Origin: Candidatus Bipolaricaulota bacterium | GTDB taxonomy: Bacteria; Bipolaricaulota; Bipolaricaulia; UBA7950; UBA9294 | Reading direction: 5' to 3' | Length of the DNA stretch: 12,458 nt | NCBI GenBank assembly: GCA_030612175.1 | Contig: JAUWOJ010000026.1 | Coordinates: forward strand, 1-12,458 | In this document: positions 6,582-12,458 of the stretch, piece after piece | Position numbering within the stretch: position 1 is the first letter of the stretch | Layout of the letters: the number at the start of each line of letters is the position of its first letter | The notes under the pieces: model-generated | What the model was told of the DNA's origin: nothing | What the model saw: only the letters and a program-made list of their open reading frames with translations | The model's database searches: none | Translations under genes and position numbers: made by a program

Positions 6582-7748
6582 ATGAGTGAGGCACAAGTAG
6601 TTGGTTCCGATGCGAAAAGTGACTGCCAGGTTACTGTAACCACTGCTCCATCTCTGGAGATTCAGATAAAGGCATCGAATCAACAATTGCTTGAACCGGG
6701 AATCCGCGCGGTAGTCGAGAAGACTGCTAGCGCGCTTGGGGTAAGTAAAGCAAAGGTCGCGATAACCGATAGGGGAGCGCTTGATTATGTGATCTCAGGA
6801 AGAGTAGAGGCAGCTTTACGACTGACCTTCCCCGAGCTGACCAGCGCCACATCGCAATCCATTCCTCGTGAAGCAAGCGAGCGACACCGTATACGTCGTA
6901 GCCGACTGTATGCACCGGGAAACAATCCTCGGCTACTTATCGGCTTGGAGCTCCACGGCGCCGATTGCGTCGTTGTTGATCTTGAGGATTCAGTCCCTCT
7001 AAGCGAGAAACGGGCGACGCGCATCCTTGTCAAATACATACTAACAGCAGTCAAGTTTCCCGAGGTCTGGGTAAGGATCAATGCACTTGATACCTATGGC
7101 CGGGATGACCTTGCCGAGATTCTGCGTGGCCGACCACACGGAATCTGTCTTCCCAAGGCCGAATCGTCCGCGGACGTTATTTCCTTGTCCAAAGAGATAG
7201 AGGAACTTGAAAGCAGCTATGGGATTAGCAGCGGAACAACCTATATTATGCCGATTATCGAGACGGCGAGAGGCGTGCTTCACAGCGAAGAGATTGCTTC
7301 CGCTGACCAACGAGTTGTGATCATTGCCTTTGGGGCTGAGGACTTTACCCGCGACATGGGAGCAAGACGGACAGAGAAATCCCTGCTCTTCGCGCGTTCT
7401 ATGATCGTCACCGCGGCAAAGGCTGTGGGAATACAGGTTTCCGATACAGTTTACTCCAATCTGGATGATGAGAAAGGCTTGATTGCTGAGGCCAAACAGG
7501 CACGCAATCTTGGCTTTGATGGAAAAGGTGTGATCAACCCTCGCCAGATAGAACCAATCCATGCGGTGTTCTCTCCAACTGAACAGGAAACAGAGGAAGC
7601 GCGACAGATCGTGGCGGCAGCGGAGGAAGCAGAGGAACATGGGCTTGGCGCAATCGCCATTGAAGGAAAGATGATCGACAAACCGGTTCTTGCCCGAGCG
7701 CAACAGACACTGGAGCTTGCCGCACTAGTCAATAAGGGAGGTTGGTGA
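6582..7748 (+). CDS. Citrate lyase-type gamma-beta fusion (CitD-CitE)
   Basis: One 388-residue protein joins two subunits that are normally separate. Residues 1 to about 95 are the acyl carrier protein CitD. S13 in DAKSDCQVTV aligns with the serine of E. coli CitD (LESGD) that carries the phosphoribosyl-dephospho-CoA group, and ITDRGALDYVISGRVEAAL matches the CitD core. Residues about 100-385 are the HpcH/citrate lyase beta subunit: RSRLYAPGNN, D133-L-E-D-S137, RINALD, IETARGVL, FGAEDFTRDMG, DTVYS and GFDGKGVINPRQI. In citrate lyase the beta subunit cleaves the citryl thioester to oxaloacetate and acetyl-ACP. AGGAGGG (6568-6574) overlaps the OTC stop. The gene abuts citrate lyase alpha, giving a full lyase set. 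The substrate could be citrate, citramalate or homocitrate. Confidence 0.93.
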   Translation: MSEAQVVGSDAKSDCQVTVTTAPSLEIQIKASNQQLLEPGIRAVVEKTASALGVSKAKVAITDRGALDYVISGRVEAALRLTFPELTSATSQSIPREASERHRIRRSRLYAPGNNPRLLIGLELHGADCVVVDLEDSVPLSEKRATRILVKYILTAVKFPEVWVRINALDTYGRDDLAEILRGRPHGICLPKAESSADVISLSKEIEELESSYGISSGTTYIMPIIETARGVLHSEEIASADQRVVIIAFGAEDFTRDMGARRTEKSLLFARSMIVTAAKAVGIQVSDTVYSNLDDEKGLIAEAKQARNLGFDGKGVINPRQIEPIHAVFSPTEQETEEARQIVAAAEEAEEHGLGAIAIEGKMIDKPVLARAQQTLELAALVNKGGW

Positions 7749-9292
7749 TGAAAAACGTGCTTGGCCGTGAAATCCCGGAAAGACTTGGAGAGAGAAAGCT
7801 TCGGGTTTTTGAAGGAGCGTTTGCCACTACCCCCGCCGGGAGAAAAGCGGACCGCCCGCAAAAGGTGATCAAACCAGGGGAGAACAAGGTGCTCTCTTCG
7901 ATCGAACAAGCTATTGAGAAAACCGGCCTCTCCGATGGAATGACAATCTCCTTTCACCACTCCTTCCGCCAAGGGGACCGCTTAGTGAACCAGGTCATGG
8001 ACGCTTGTGCCCGAATGGGAATGAGAGATCTGCGGATATTCCCAACCGCGTTGTTCCCTGTTCATGAGCCGCTAATCAAGCACATAGAAAACGGAGTCAT
8101 CACTCGCATTGAGGGATCGATGAATGGGCCGGTGGGGGCTTTCATATCTCAAGGTGGAAAGCTTAGGGCTCCAGCGGTCCTTCGTTCCCATGGTGGACGG
8201 TGGCGCGCAGTGGAAGCAGGGGACGTAAGAATCGATGTCGCGTTTATCGGCGCCTCTCAGGCCGATCCTTATGGGAATGCTAACGGAATACACGGGAAGA
8301 CCCCATGTGGGCCGATTTCCTTCTCGGCGGTTGATGCAATGTACGCTGAACGGACGGTCGTGGTAACAAATGACCTCGCCCCCTATCCGGTTTACCCCTT
8401 CGAGATTCAGCAAGGGTGGACCGATTATGTGGTCGTTGTCGATGAGATCGGCGACCCAGATAGTATCGCCTCGGGGACACTTAAGATCACCCGTTCCCCG
8501 ACGCGTCTTCGGATCGCCAGGCTTGCCGCCGATGCGGTGGTGGCATCAGGCTATCTCAAGGACGGATTCAATTTCCAAGGAGGAGCGGGTGGAATCTCCC
8601 TTGCCGCAACCAAGTTTGTTGGAGAAGAAATGGCCAAAGATGGCGTCGTCGCGGGTTTTGCCATGGGTGGCGGAACGAAGCTCATTGTCGACATGCTGCA
8701 TCAAGGAACTATACGAACGATCCTCGACGGACAGGCGTTTGATCTTGCAGCGGTCGCGTCCCTGCGCGAGGATGCGAACCATGTGCTTATGGATCCCGGG
8801 CAATATGCTAACTACGATTCCCGCGGTTGCTCTACCTACATGCTAGACGCGGCGTTTCTCGGTGCAACGGAGGTAGATTTTGATTTCAATGTCAATGTGA
8901 ACACCCACTCAGATGGACTCCTACTGCATGGAATCGGAGGACATCAAGACGTTGCCTCCGGATCGAAGATGACCGTGATCACTATTCCCACACTGCGTGG
9001 AAGGCTCCCCGTAATTGTTGACCGAGTAACGACGGTAACAACGCCAGGGGAGGTAGTAGATGTGATAGTCACTGAGCGCGGTCTCGCCGTCAATCCAAAA
9101 CGAAAGGATTTAGCCGAGCGTTTTCAGAGGGCCGGGCTACCTGTACGCACCCTTGAAGAGATCAAGCAGGAGGCAGACGGATTTACCCAGCCTCCACGCA
9201 AGCCCATGTTCGGAGACGAGGTAATTGCTCTCGTCGAATGGCGAGATGGAACGATAATCGATACAGTGAGGAGGGTTGTTGGATGGGAATAA
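7748..9292 (+). CDS. citF: Citrate lyase-type alpha subunit (CoA-transferase)
   Basis: The alpha subunit exchanges acetyl on the carrier protein for the citrate-type acid, forming the acyl-ACP that the beta subunit cleaves. The 514-residue length equals CitF. Family stretches are visible: MTISFHHSFRQGD, IFPTALFPVHEPL, GSMNGPVGAFISQGG, GASQADPYGNANG, GFNFQGGAGGISLAATKF, GFAMGGGTK and NVNTHSDGLLLHGIGGHQD. The ATG at 7748 is chosen because it overlaps the previous stop as TGATG and stands 6 bases after GGGAGG (7736-7741); TTG 7742 and GTG 7745 would be too close. citC, citG and citX are absent from the window, so activation of the lyase must be encoded elsewhere. The acid used need not be citrate. 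Confidence 0.93.
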   Translation: MKNVLGREIPERLGERKLRVFEGAFATTPAGRKADRPQKVIKPGENKVLSSIEQAIEKTGLSDGMTISFHHSFRQGDRLVNQVMDACARMGMRDLRIFPTALFPVHEPLIKHIENGVITRIEGSMNGPVGAFISQGGKLRAPAVLRSHGGRWRAVEAGDVRIDVAFIGASQADPYGNANGIHGKTPCGPISFSAVDAMYAERTVVVTNDLAPYPVYPFEIQQGWTDYVVVVDEIGDPDSIASGTLKITRSPTRLRIARLAADAVVASGYLKDGFNFQGGAGGISLAATKFVGEEMAKDGVVAGFAMGGGTKLIVDMLHQGTIRTILDGQAFDLAAVASLREDANHVLMDPGQYANYDSRGCSTYMLDAAFLGATEVDFDFNVNVNTHSDGLLLHGIGGHQDVASGSKMTVITIPTLRGRLPVIVDRVTTVTTPGEVVDVIVTERGLAVNPKRKDLAERFQRAGLPVRTLEEIKQEADGFTQPPRKPMFGDEVIALVEWRDGTIIDTVRRVVGWE

Positions 9293-9819
9293 GAGAGGAA
9301 CTGCTTTTAGTGCTACCGGAGATTGAGCTAATCAAAGATCAAGATCTGCAAGAGAAAGTAATCACAACCTGGGTAGAGGCGCTGCAACGAGGAGGATGGG
9401 CAGTACACGATATTGAGCGGATGCCATTTACCTTAGCGAAGAAGGTGGATCTCAACTTTGCTCAGCATGTACGCAGCGTAACCAAGATCTGCATAGCGGT
9501 AGAGGAAACCTTTGATGAGATGTATGGAAGCGCGCTGTCACTCGATCGTGATGTGCTGATTGCTGGAGCACTGCTCCACGACGTGGGAAAGCTCCTGGAG
9601 ATGGAGGAGGAGGATGGAATATTCAAGAAGACCGCAGCGGGCAAACTTGTGCGCCATCCGTTCTCCGGGGTCGCCCTCGCTGATGCCAATGGCCTTCCTG
9701 CGGAAGTCCTTCACATCATCGGGACTCACTCCAAAGAAGGGGACCCATATAAAAGGACGCCGGAAGCGATCATCCTTCATTACGCCGATTTCATGAACTT
9801 TGATCCGATCGAGGGTTAG
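9283..9819 (+). CDS. HD-domain phosphohydrolase-like protein
   Basis: A 178-residue protein of the HD superfamily, metal-dependent phosphohydrolases acting on nucleotides or related phosphates. The motif residues are H62 (NFAQHVRSV), H99-D100 (LLHDVGK), H125, H144/H149 (HIIGTHSKEGD) and D169 (HYADFMNFD). It ends soon after the last motif, so it is a compact single-domain form. The ATG at 9283 is chosen over an in-frame ATG at 9238 because GAGGAGG (9268-9274) lies 8 bases before it. The gene overlaps citF by 10 bases and is therefore likely coupled to it. Its job in this operon is unknown. Turnover of the lyase prosthetic group or of a nucleotide by-product is a guess from position only. Confidence 0.85.
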   Translation: MGIREELLLVLPEIELIKDQDLQEKVITTWVEALQRGGWAVHDIERMPFTLAKKVDLNFAQHVRSVTKICIAVEETFDEMYGSALSLDRDVLIAGALLHDVGKLLEMEEEDGIFKKTAAGKLVRHPFSGVALADANGLPAEVLHIIGTHSKEGDPYKRTPEAIILHYADFMNFDPIEG

Positions 9820-9852
9820 AAACAAGGTTTCATCCCCAGGGGAGTGATCTGA

Positions 9853-11124
9853 ATGGGAATGAGTTTTGCGCAAAAGGTATTGGCGGCGAAGGCGGGGCTG
9901 CAATCAGTCGCTGTCGGGCAGATCGTGGAGATTGAACCTGATTACTGCCTCTCGCACGACAATACGGCCGCTATCTCGAAGACATTCAAGAAGATTGGGG
10001 TCGAGCGGGTGAAGTATCCCGAACGGTTCGTGATTGTCCTCGATCACACCGTGCCCGCTTCAATCGAAAAGTATGCCTTGGGTCATAAGGAGATCCGCGA
10101 GTTCGTGTATGAACAGGGGATCGCAAACTTCTATGATGCTGGTGTCGGAATCTGCCATCAGGTTCTGCCGGAGAAGGGGTTCGCTCTTCCCGGTAAGCTG
10201 ATCCTGGGCTCTGATTCGCACACTACTACCTACGGAGCATTTGGTGCCTTCTCGGCAGGGGTTGGCCGATCTGAGATGGCCGTCCTCTACGCGACCGGGA
10301 AGATCTGGTTGAAGACCCCAGCGAGTTTCAAGATCGTCGTCTCCGGGCAGTTAGAAGAACCCATTACATCTAAAGACCTCGTCCTAAAGATCATTGGCAT
10401 GATAGGAGCCGACGGAGCGCTGTACCGCTCAATCGAGTTTACAGGGAGAGCGATTGAACAGATGAGCCTTTCCTCTCGCATGGTATTGTCGAACATGGCG
10501 ATAGAGTGTGGCGCGAAGAACGGCTACATCGCTCCTGACAAGAAAACATTTGCCTTTCTCGATGGGCGTGCTGTGTGCGAGTACACAGCAGTCTATCCCG
10601 ATCCCGATGCCAAATACGAGAAAGTACTTGAATTCGACGCCACAAGATTAGATCCGCAGGTAGCAAAACCACACACCGTGGACAACGTGTCGCCGATTGA
10701 AGACGTGATTGGCACAAAGATTGACCAGGCTCTCATTGGCACATGCACCAATGGCCGCCTGGAAGACCTGCGCTTAGCAGCGAAGATTCTCTCCGGAAAC
10801 AGAGTGGCACATGGCGTGCGACTGCTTATCCTGCCCGCTTCACAAGAGGTGCTTCTGGGTGCGCTCAAAGAGGGACTAATCGAGACATTCGTTGAAGCCG
10901 GCGCTCTTGTGTTGAACCCTGGCTGTGGCCCATGCCTTGGGGCGCATCAGGGGGTGCTTGCTCCAGGAGAAGTATGCCTTTCCACGGCGAATCGCAATTT
11001 TAGAGGGAGAATGGGATCGCGTGATGCCGAGATCTACCTTGCTTCGCCGGCAACAGTCGCCGCCTCGGCGATCACCGGTGTAATCACCGATCCACGTGCG
11101 GAGTTCGTAGGAGGTACGAAATGA
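9853..11124 (+). CDS. Aconitase-superfamily dehydratase, large subunit (LeuC/HacA-like)
   Basis: Large subunit of a two-subunit 4Fe-4S hydro-lyase that moves a hydroxyl between neighbouring carbons of a di- or tricarboxylic acid through an unsaturated intermediate. Cluster ligands are visible: C298 in GTCTNGR, and C358 and C361 in NPGCGPCLGAHQG. The SDSHTTTYGAFGAFSAGVG segment contains D121 and H123, and STANRNFRGRMG is the conserved C-terminal stretch. At 423 residues it is the short LeuC type found in archaea and many anaerobes, the group that includes isopropylmalate, homoaconitate and dimethylmalate enzymes. The ATG at 9853 follows GGGGAG (9839-9844). No leucine genes are nearby, so a homoaconitase or mesaconase role linked to the lyase is more likely than leucine synthesis. 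The cluster suggests oxygen sensitivity. Confidence 0.92.
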   Translation: MGMSFAQKVLAAKAGLQSVAVGQIVEIEPDYCLSHDNTAAISKTFKKIGVERVKYPERFVIVLDHTVPASIEKYALGHKEIREFVYEQGIANFYDAGVGICHQVLPEKGFALPGKLILGSDSHTTTYGAFGAFSAGVGRSEMAVLYATGKIWLKTPASFKIVVSGQLEEPITSKDLVLKIIGMIGADGALYRSIEFTGRAIEQMSLSSRMVLSNMAIECGAKNGYIAPDKKTFAFLDGRAVCEYTAVYPDPDAKYEKVLEFDATRLDPQVAKPHTVDNVSPIEDVIGTKIDQALIGTCTNGRLEDLRLAAKILSGNRVAHGVRLLILPASQEVLLGALKEGLIETFVEAGALVLNPGCGPCLGAHQGVLAPGEVCLSTANRNFRGRMGSRDAEIYLASPATVAASAITGVITDPRAEFVGGTK

Positions 11125-11612
11125 TCGAAGGACGAGTATGGAAGTACGGAGACGATGTCAATACGGATGTCATCTTCCCCGGCAAGTACACCTATCAACC
11201 GCTGGAGCCAGCGGAGATGGCCGAGCACGCCATGGAAGACCTCGACGTGAGCTTTGCAGGCGAAGTAAAGAAAGGAGATGTAATCGTTGCCGGGTATAAC
11301 TTTGGCTGTGGCTCATCGCGTGAGCAAGCCGCAACCTGCTTAAAGGCCGCTGGTATAGCTGCTGTTATCGCCAAATCCTTCTCACGCATCTTCTTTCGTA
11401 ACGCGATCAACAATGGACTACCCGTGATCGAACTTGAAGATGGAGTCGATGACATGGAGAAGGGCGATACGGTGTCGATTGACTTTGAAGCGGGGACAGT
11501 GACGCACAAGGGTAATGCGTATCACTTCCCCGCCCTTCCGAAAGAGGTCCTTGCCATCCTTAACGACGGCGGCCTGATCCCGCATGTTCGAAAGCAGTTA
11601 GGGAGGGAGTGA
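11121..11612 (+). CDS. Aconitase-superfamily dehydratase, small subunit (LeuD/HacB-like)
   Basis: Swivelling small subunit that closes the active site of the preceding large subunit. The conserved FGCGSSREQAA and AKSFSRIFFRNAINNGLP stretches and the N-terminal DDVNTDVIFPGKY are plain. The length of 163 residues is normal. The ATG overlaps the large-subunit stop as ATGA, with AGGAGGT just upstream, so the two are made together. The specificity loop after the first domain reads PGKYTYQPLEP. As I recall, archaeal homoaconitase small subunits carry YLRT here and isopropylmalate isomerases YLVY, so this protein matches neither and the substrate stays open. It is the last gene of the operon. No clear terminator follows. 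Confidence 0.92.
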   Translation: MIEGRVWKYGDDVNTDVIFPGKYTYQPLEPAEMAEHAMEDLDVSFAGEVKKGDVIVAGYNFGCGSSREQAATCLKAAGIAAVIAKSFSRIFFRNAINNGLPVIELEDGVDDMEKGDTVSIDFEAGTVTHKGNAYHFPALPKEVLAILNDGGLIPHVRKQLGRE

Positions 11613-11633
11613 GTGTTGCATTTCAAGCATTTT

Positions 11634-11661
11634 ACCGCAGAGGGCACGGAGATCGCGGAGG
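11634..11661 (+). repeat. ACCGCAGAGG-type dispersed repeat, right copy
   Basis: The stretch begins ACCGCAGAGGGCACGGAG. It is the reverse-complement counterpart of the elements at 225-242 and 362-379 and shares ACCGCAGAGG with 392-401. It begins about 20 bases after the end of the operon. Confidence 0.6.
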
Positions 11662-11669
11662 AAAACCAG

Positions 11670-11697
11670 GGTCCAAAGTCCAAGGTCCAGCGTCCAA
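11670..11697 (+). repeat. SGTCCAA heptamer tandem array, 4 units
   Basis: Four 7-bp units occur in a row: GGTCCAA, AGTCCAA, GGTCCAG, CGTCCAA. This is the reverse complement of the TTGGACS array at 319-353. The element therefore points the opposite way on the two sides of the operon. Confidence 0.75.
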
Positions 11698-11708
11698 AGC
11701 CGAAAGAT

Positions 11709-11743
11709 AGTAACTAGTAACGAGTGATGAGTAATGGGTAACG
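11709..11743 (+). repeat. AGTRAYK heptamer tandem array, right copy
   Basis: Five 7-bp units are visible: AGTAACT, AGTAACG, AGTGATG, AGTAATG, GGTAACG. Positions 11723-11739 are identical over 17 bases to 60-76. It follows the SGTCCAA array directly, as the inverted heptamers at 193-206 do, less tightly, in the left flank. Confidence 0.75.
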
Positions 11744-11840
11744 TAGAGCAACCATTACCCTGGATTCCCGGGCCCTGCCGTGGACCCGATCCTCTCACTC
11801 AAGCATTCAACTATCCACCTACGAGCTGCATCAGCATGCA

Positions 11841-11869
11841 CCGTCATTCCGGCGAAGGCCGGAATCCAG
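11841..11869. repeat. Palindromic 'CGTCATTCCGGC' intergenic repeat
   Basis: ATTCCGGC (11846-11853) and GCCGGAAT (11858-11865) form a perfect 8-bp stem with a GAAG loop, flanked by CGTC and CCAG. This wording resembles widely dispersed bacterial repeats such as the neisserial dRS3 type (ATTCCC...GGGAAT). A decayed opposite-facing piece, TGGATTCC, occurs at 11761-11768. There is no T-run, so a terminator role is doubtful. Confidence 0.65.
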
Positions 11870-11973
11870 TCAAGCAGTGGTTTCATACGGATCCCGCCAA
11901 TTCGGATTACTTCTCTCGATCAATTGCAGTTTCCATGTTCGCTTCCAATTGTCTAACATCTTTTCTGTTGTTG

Positions 11974-12458
11974 TCAGTGTAGCTCCTTTACCATTCGATG
12001 AAAACCTCGATAACCAATGCGCCGACTCAACTGCTCTATCTCGACAGTGGCTACTATTCGGTATCCAAGATGTTCATAAAGACTGCTCACTTGCCTGTTC
12101 CCAATCTCAACAGTCAAAGAGCACTTGCCCAGACCCAACGTTCTTGCCTTGCTCTCCCCCCAACTCAACAGGTGTGTACCGATACCCTGTCCTTGAAAAC
12201 TCGGCAAGACGGCGAGGCTATTGATAAAGTATTCCTCAGCTTCCGCTTCCTTCACTCCCATGAGCGGTAAGCCTCTTCGTAGAAAGCGAAACATACCTGG
12301 CAATCCACATACGACAAACAGTTGTCTTGCCATTGGGAATCTCAAAGATTCGATCTCTCTGCTGGAATAAGCAAGCAATAACCCCACTACCCTCCCACTC
12401 ATTTCCGCTACATCGACAAACTGGTAGCTAAACCGATTTGCCTCTCTCACAAAGAGCT
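11974..12458 (-). CDS. GNAT-family N-acetyltransferase, N-terminus cut by window edge
   Basis: Acyl-CoA-dependent acyltransferase of the GNAT fold; its substrate cannot be read. The acetyl-CoA motif A is clear in SLAVLPSFQGQGIGTHLL, with the usual Q/R-x-x-G-x-G/A pattern. The conserved C-terminal NRQVSSLYEHLGYRIV stretch follows, and the frame stops at 11974-11976. A GTG at 12450 could serve as a start, but the frame remains open to the window end. The visible part also begins in the middle of the fold (VAEMSGRVVGLLLAY is normally preceded by about 50-60 residues), so the true start probably lies beyond 12458. It is convergent with the operon and unlikely to belong to it. Confidence 0.85.
   Translation of the reverse strand, partial: LFVREANRFSYQFVDVAEMSGRVVGLLLAYSSREIESLRFPMARQLFVVCGLPGMFRFLRRGLPLMGVKEAEAEEYFINSLAVLPSFQGQGIGTHLLSWGESKARTLGLGKCSLTVEIGNRQVSSLYEHLGYRIVATVEIEQLSRRIGYRGFHRMVKELH

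Larger units (their letters stand above)
11613..11973. other. Repeat-rich intergenic spacer right of the operon
   Basis: No gene is supported here. It holds an 'accgcagagg' element, two heptamer arrays and a palindromic repeat, each listed separately. I looked for an intrinsic terminator after 11612 and found no GC stem followed by T residues. The convergent GNAT gene ends at 11974, so the two transcription units meet across this spacer. Confidence 0.75.

Noticed and set aside
7041..7703. 220-codon minus-strand frame opposite the CitDE fusion
   Set aside because: It is fully antisense to strongly conserved CitE motifs, with no recognisable domain and no ribosome site of note.
6582..11612. 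Plain citrate fermentation operon
   Set aside because: citC, citG, citX, a citrate transporter and oxaloacetate decarboxylase are absent, while saccharopine enzymes and a LeuCD-type hydratase are present. The possibility remains but is not the best reading.
9853..11612. Leucine-biosynthesis isopropylmalate isomerase
   Set aside because: No leuA or leuB lies nearby, the operon partners are lyase and lysine-pathway genes, and the specificity loop is not the usual one.
11598..11798. 66-codon minus-strand frame in the right spacer
   Set aside because: Its residues are translations of the SGTCCAA and 'accgcagagg' repeats (LWTLDLGLWTLVF), a familiar spurious product of such arrays.
11841..11869. 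Hairpin considered as a transcription terminator
   Set aside because: The stem is perfect but no run of T follows on either strand, and it lies more than 200 bases past the operon end. A dispersed repeat fits better.
11734..11982. 82-codon plus-strand frame in the right spacer
   Set aside because: It crosses heptamer and palindromic repeats and contains HSGEGRNP, the usual translation of the 'cattccggcgaaggccgg' repeat.
11877..12224. 115-codon plus-strand frame opposite the acetyltransferase
   Set aside because: It is antisense to the GNAT gene, whose acetyl-CoA motif is clear; the frame has no domain that I recognise.

Overview
The window looks like a piece of a chromosome from an uncultured, probably anaerobic bacterium. 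The phylum cannot be named from this sequence. GC content is moderate, gene starts carry strong AGGAGG-type ribosome sites, and a near-ideal sigma70-type promoter precedes the main operon. The non-coding flanks are full of heptamer and nonamer tandem repeats and 'accgcagagg'-type elements, which I know from many metagenome-derived bacterial genomes.

Layout. Positions 1-545 are a repeat-rich spacer. It holds a broken minus-strand relic of a four-helix-bundle (23S rRNA intervening-sequence type) gene, and then the promoter with a candidate operator. Positions 549-11612 are one tightly packed plus-strand operon. Its order is a FadR-type GntR regulator, lysine-ketoglutarate reductase (LKR), saccharopine dehydrogenase (SDH), a possible 45-residue ORF, a YtcJ-like amidohydrolase, an ornithine carbamoyltransferase, a fused citrate lyase gamma-beta protein, citrate lyase alpha, an HD-domain protein, and the large and small subunits of an aconitase-superfamily dehydratase. 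Genes overlap or lie within about 25 bases of each other, except for a 131-base gap before the amidohydrolase. Positions 11613-11973 are a second repeat-rich spacer, whose main element is an inverted counterpart of the left one. A GNAT acetyltransferase follows on the minus strand, cut by the window edge.

How the genes may work together. LKR and SDH together convert lysine and 2-oxoglutarate to glutamate and 2-aminoadipate semialdehyde. The same operon carries a LeuCD/homoaconitase-type hydro-lyase and a complete set of citrate-lyase-type subunits, with the prosthetic-group serine conserved. A testable reading is a fermentative lysine route that runs the aminoadipate pathway backwards: semialdehyde to 2-oxoadipate, homoisocitrate, homoaconitate and homocitrate. 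A homocitrate lyase would then cut homocitrate to acetate and 2-oxoglutarate, returning the co-substrate that LKR uses. Several steps have no gene here: semialdehyde oxidation, transamination, homoisocitrate dehydrogenase, and citrate lyase activation by CitC, CitG and CitX. The carbamoyltransferase, amidohydrolase and HD protein are not explained by this scheme. A citramalate/mesaconate version (mesaconase plus citramalate lyase) is an alternative. The pathway is inference; the gene content and operon structure are read directly from the sequence.
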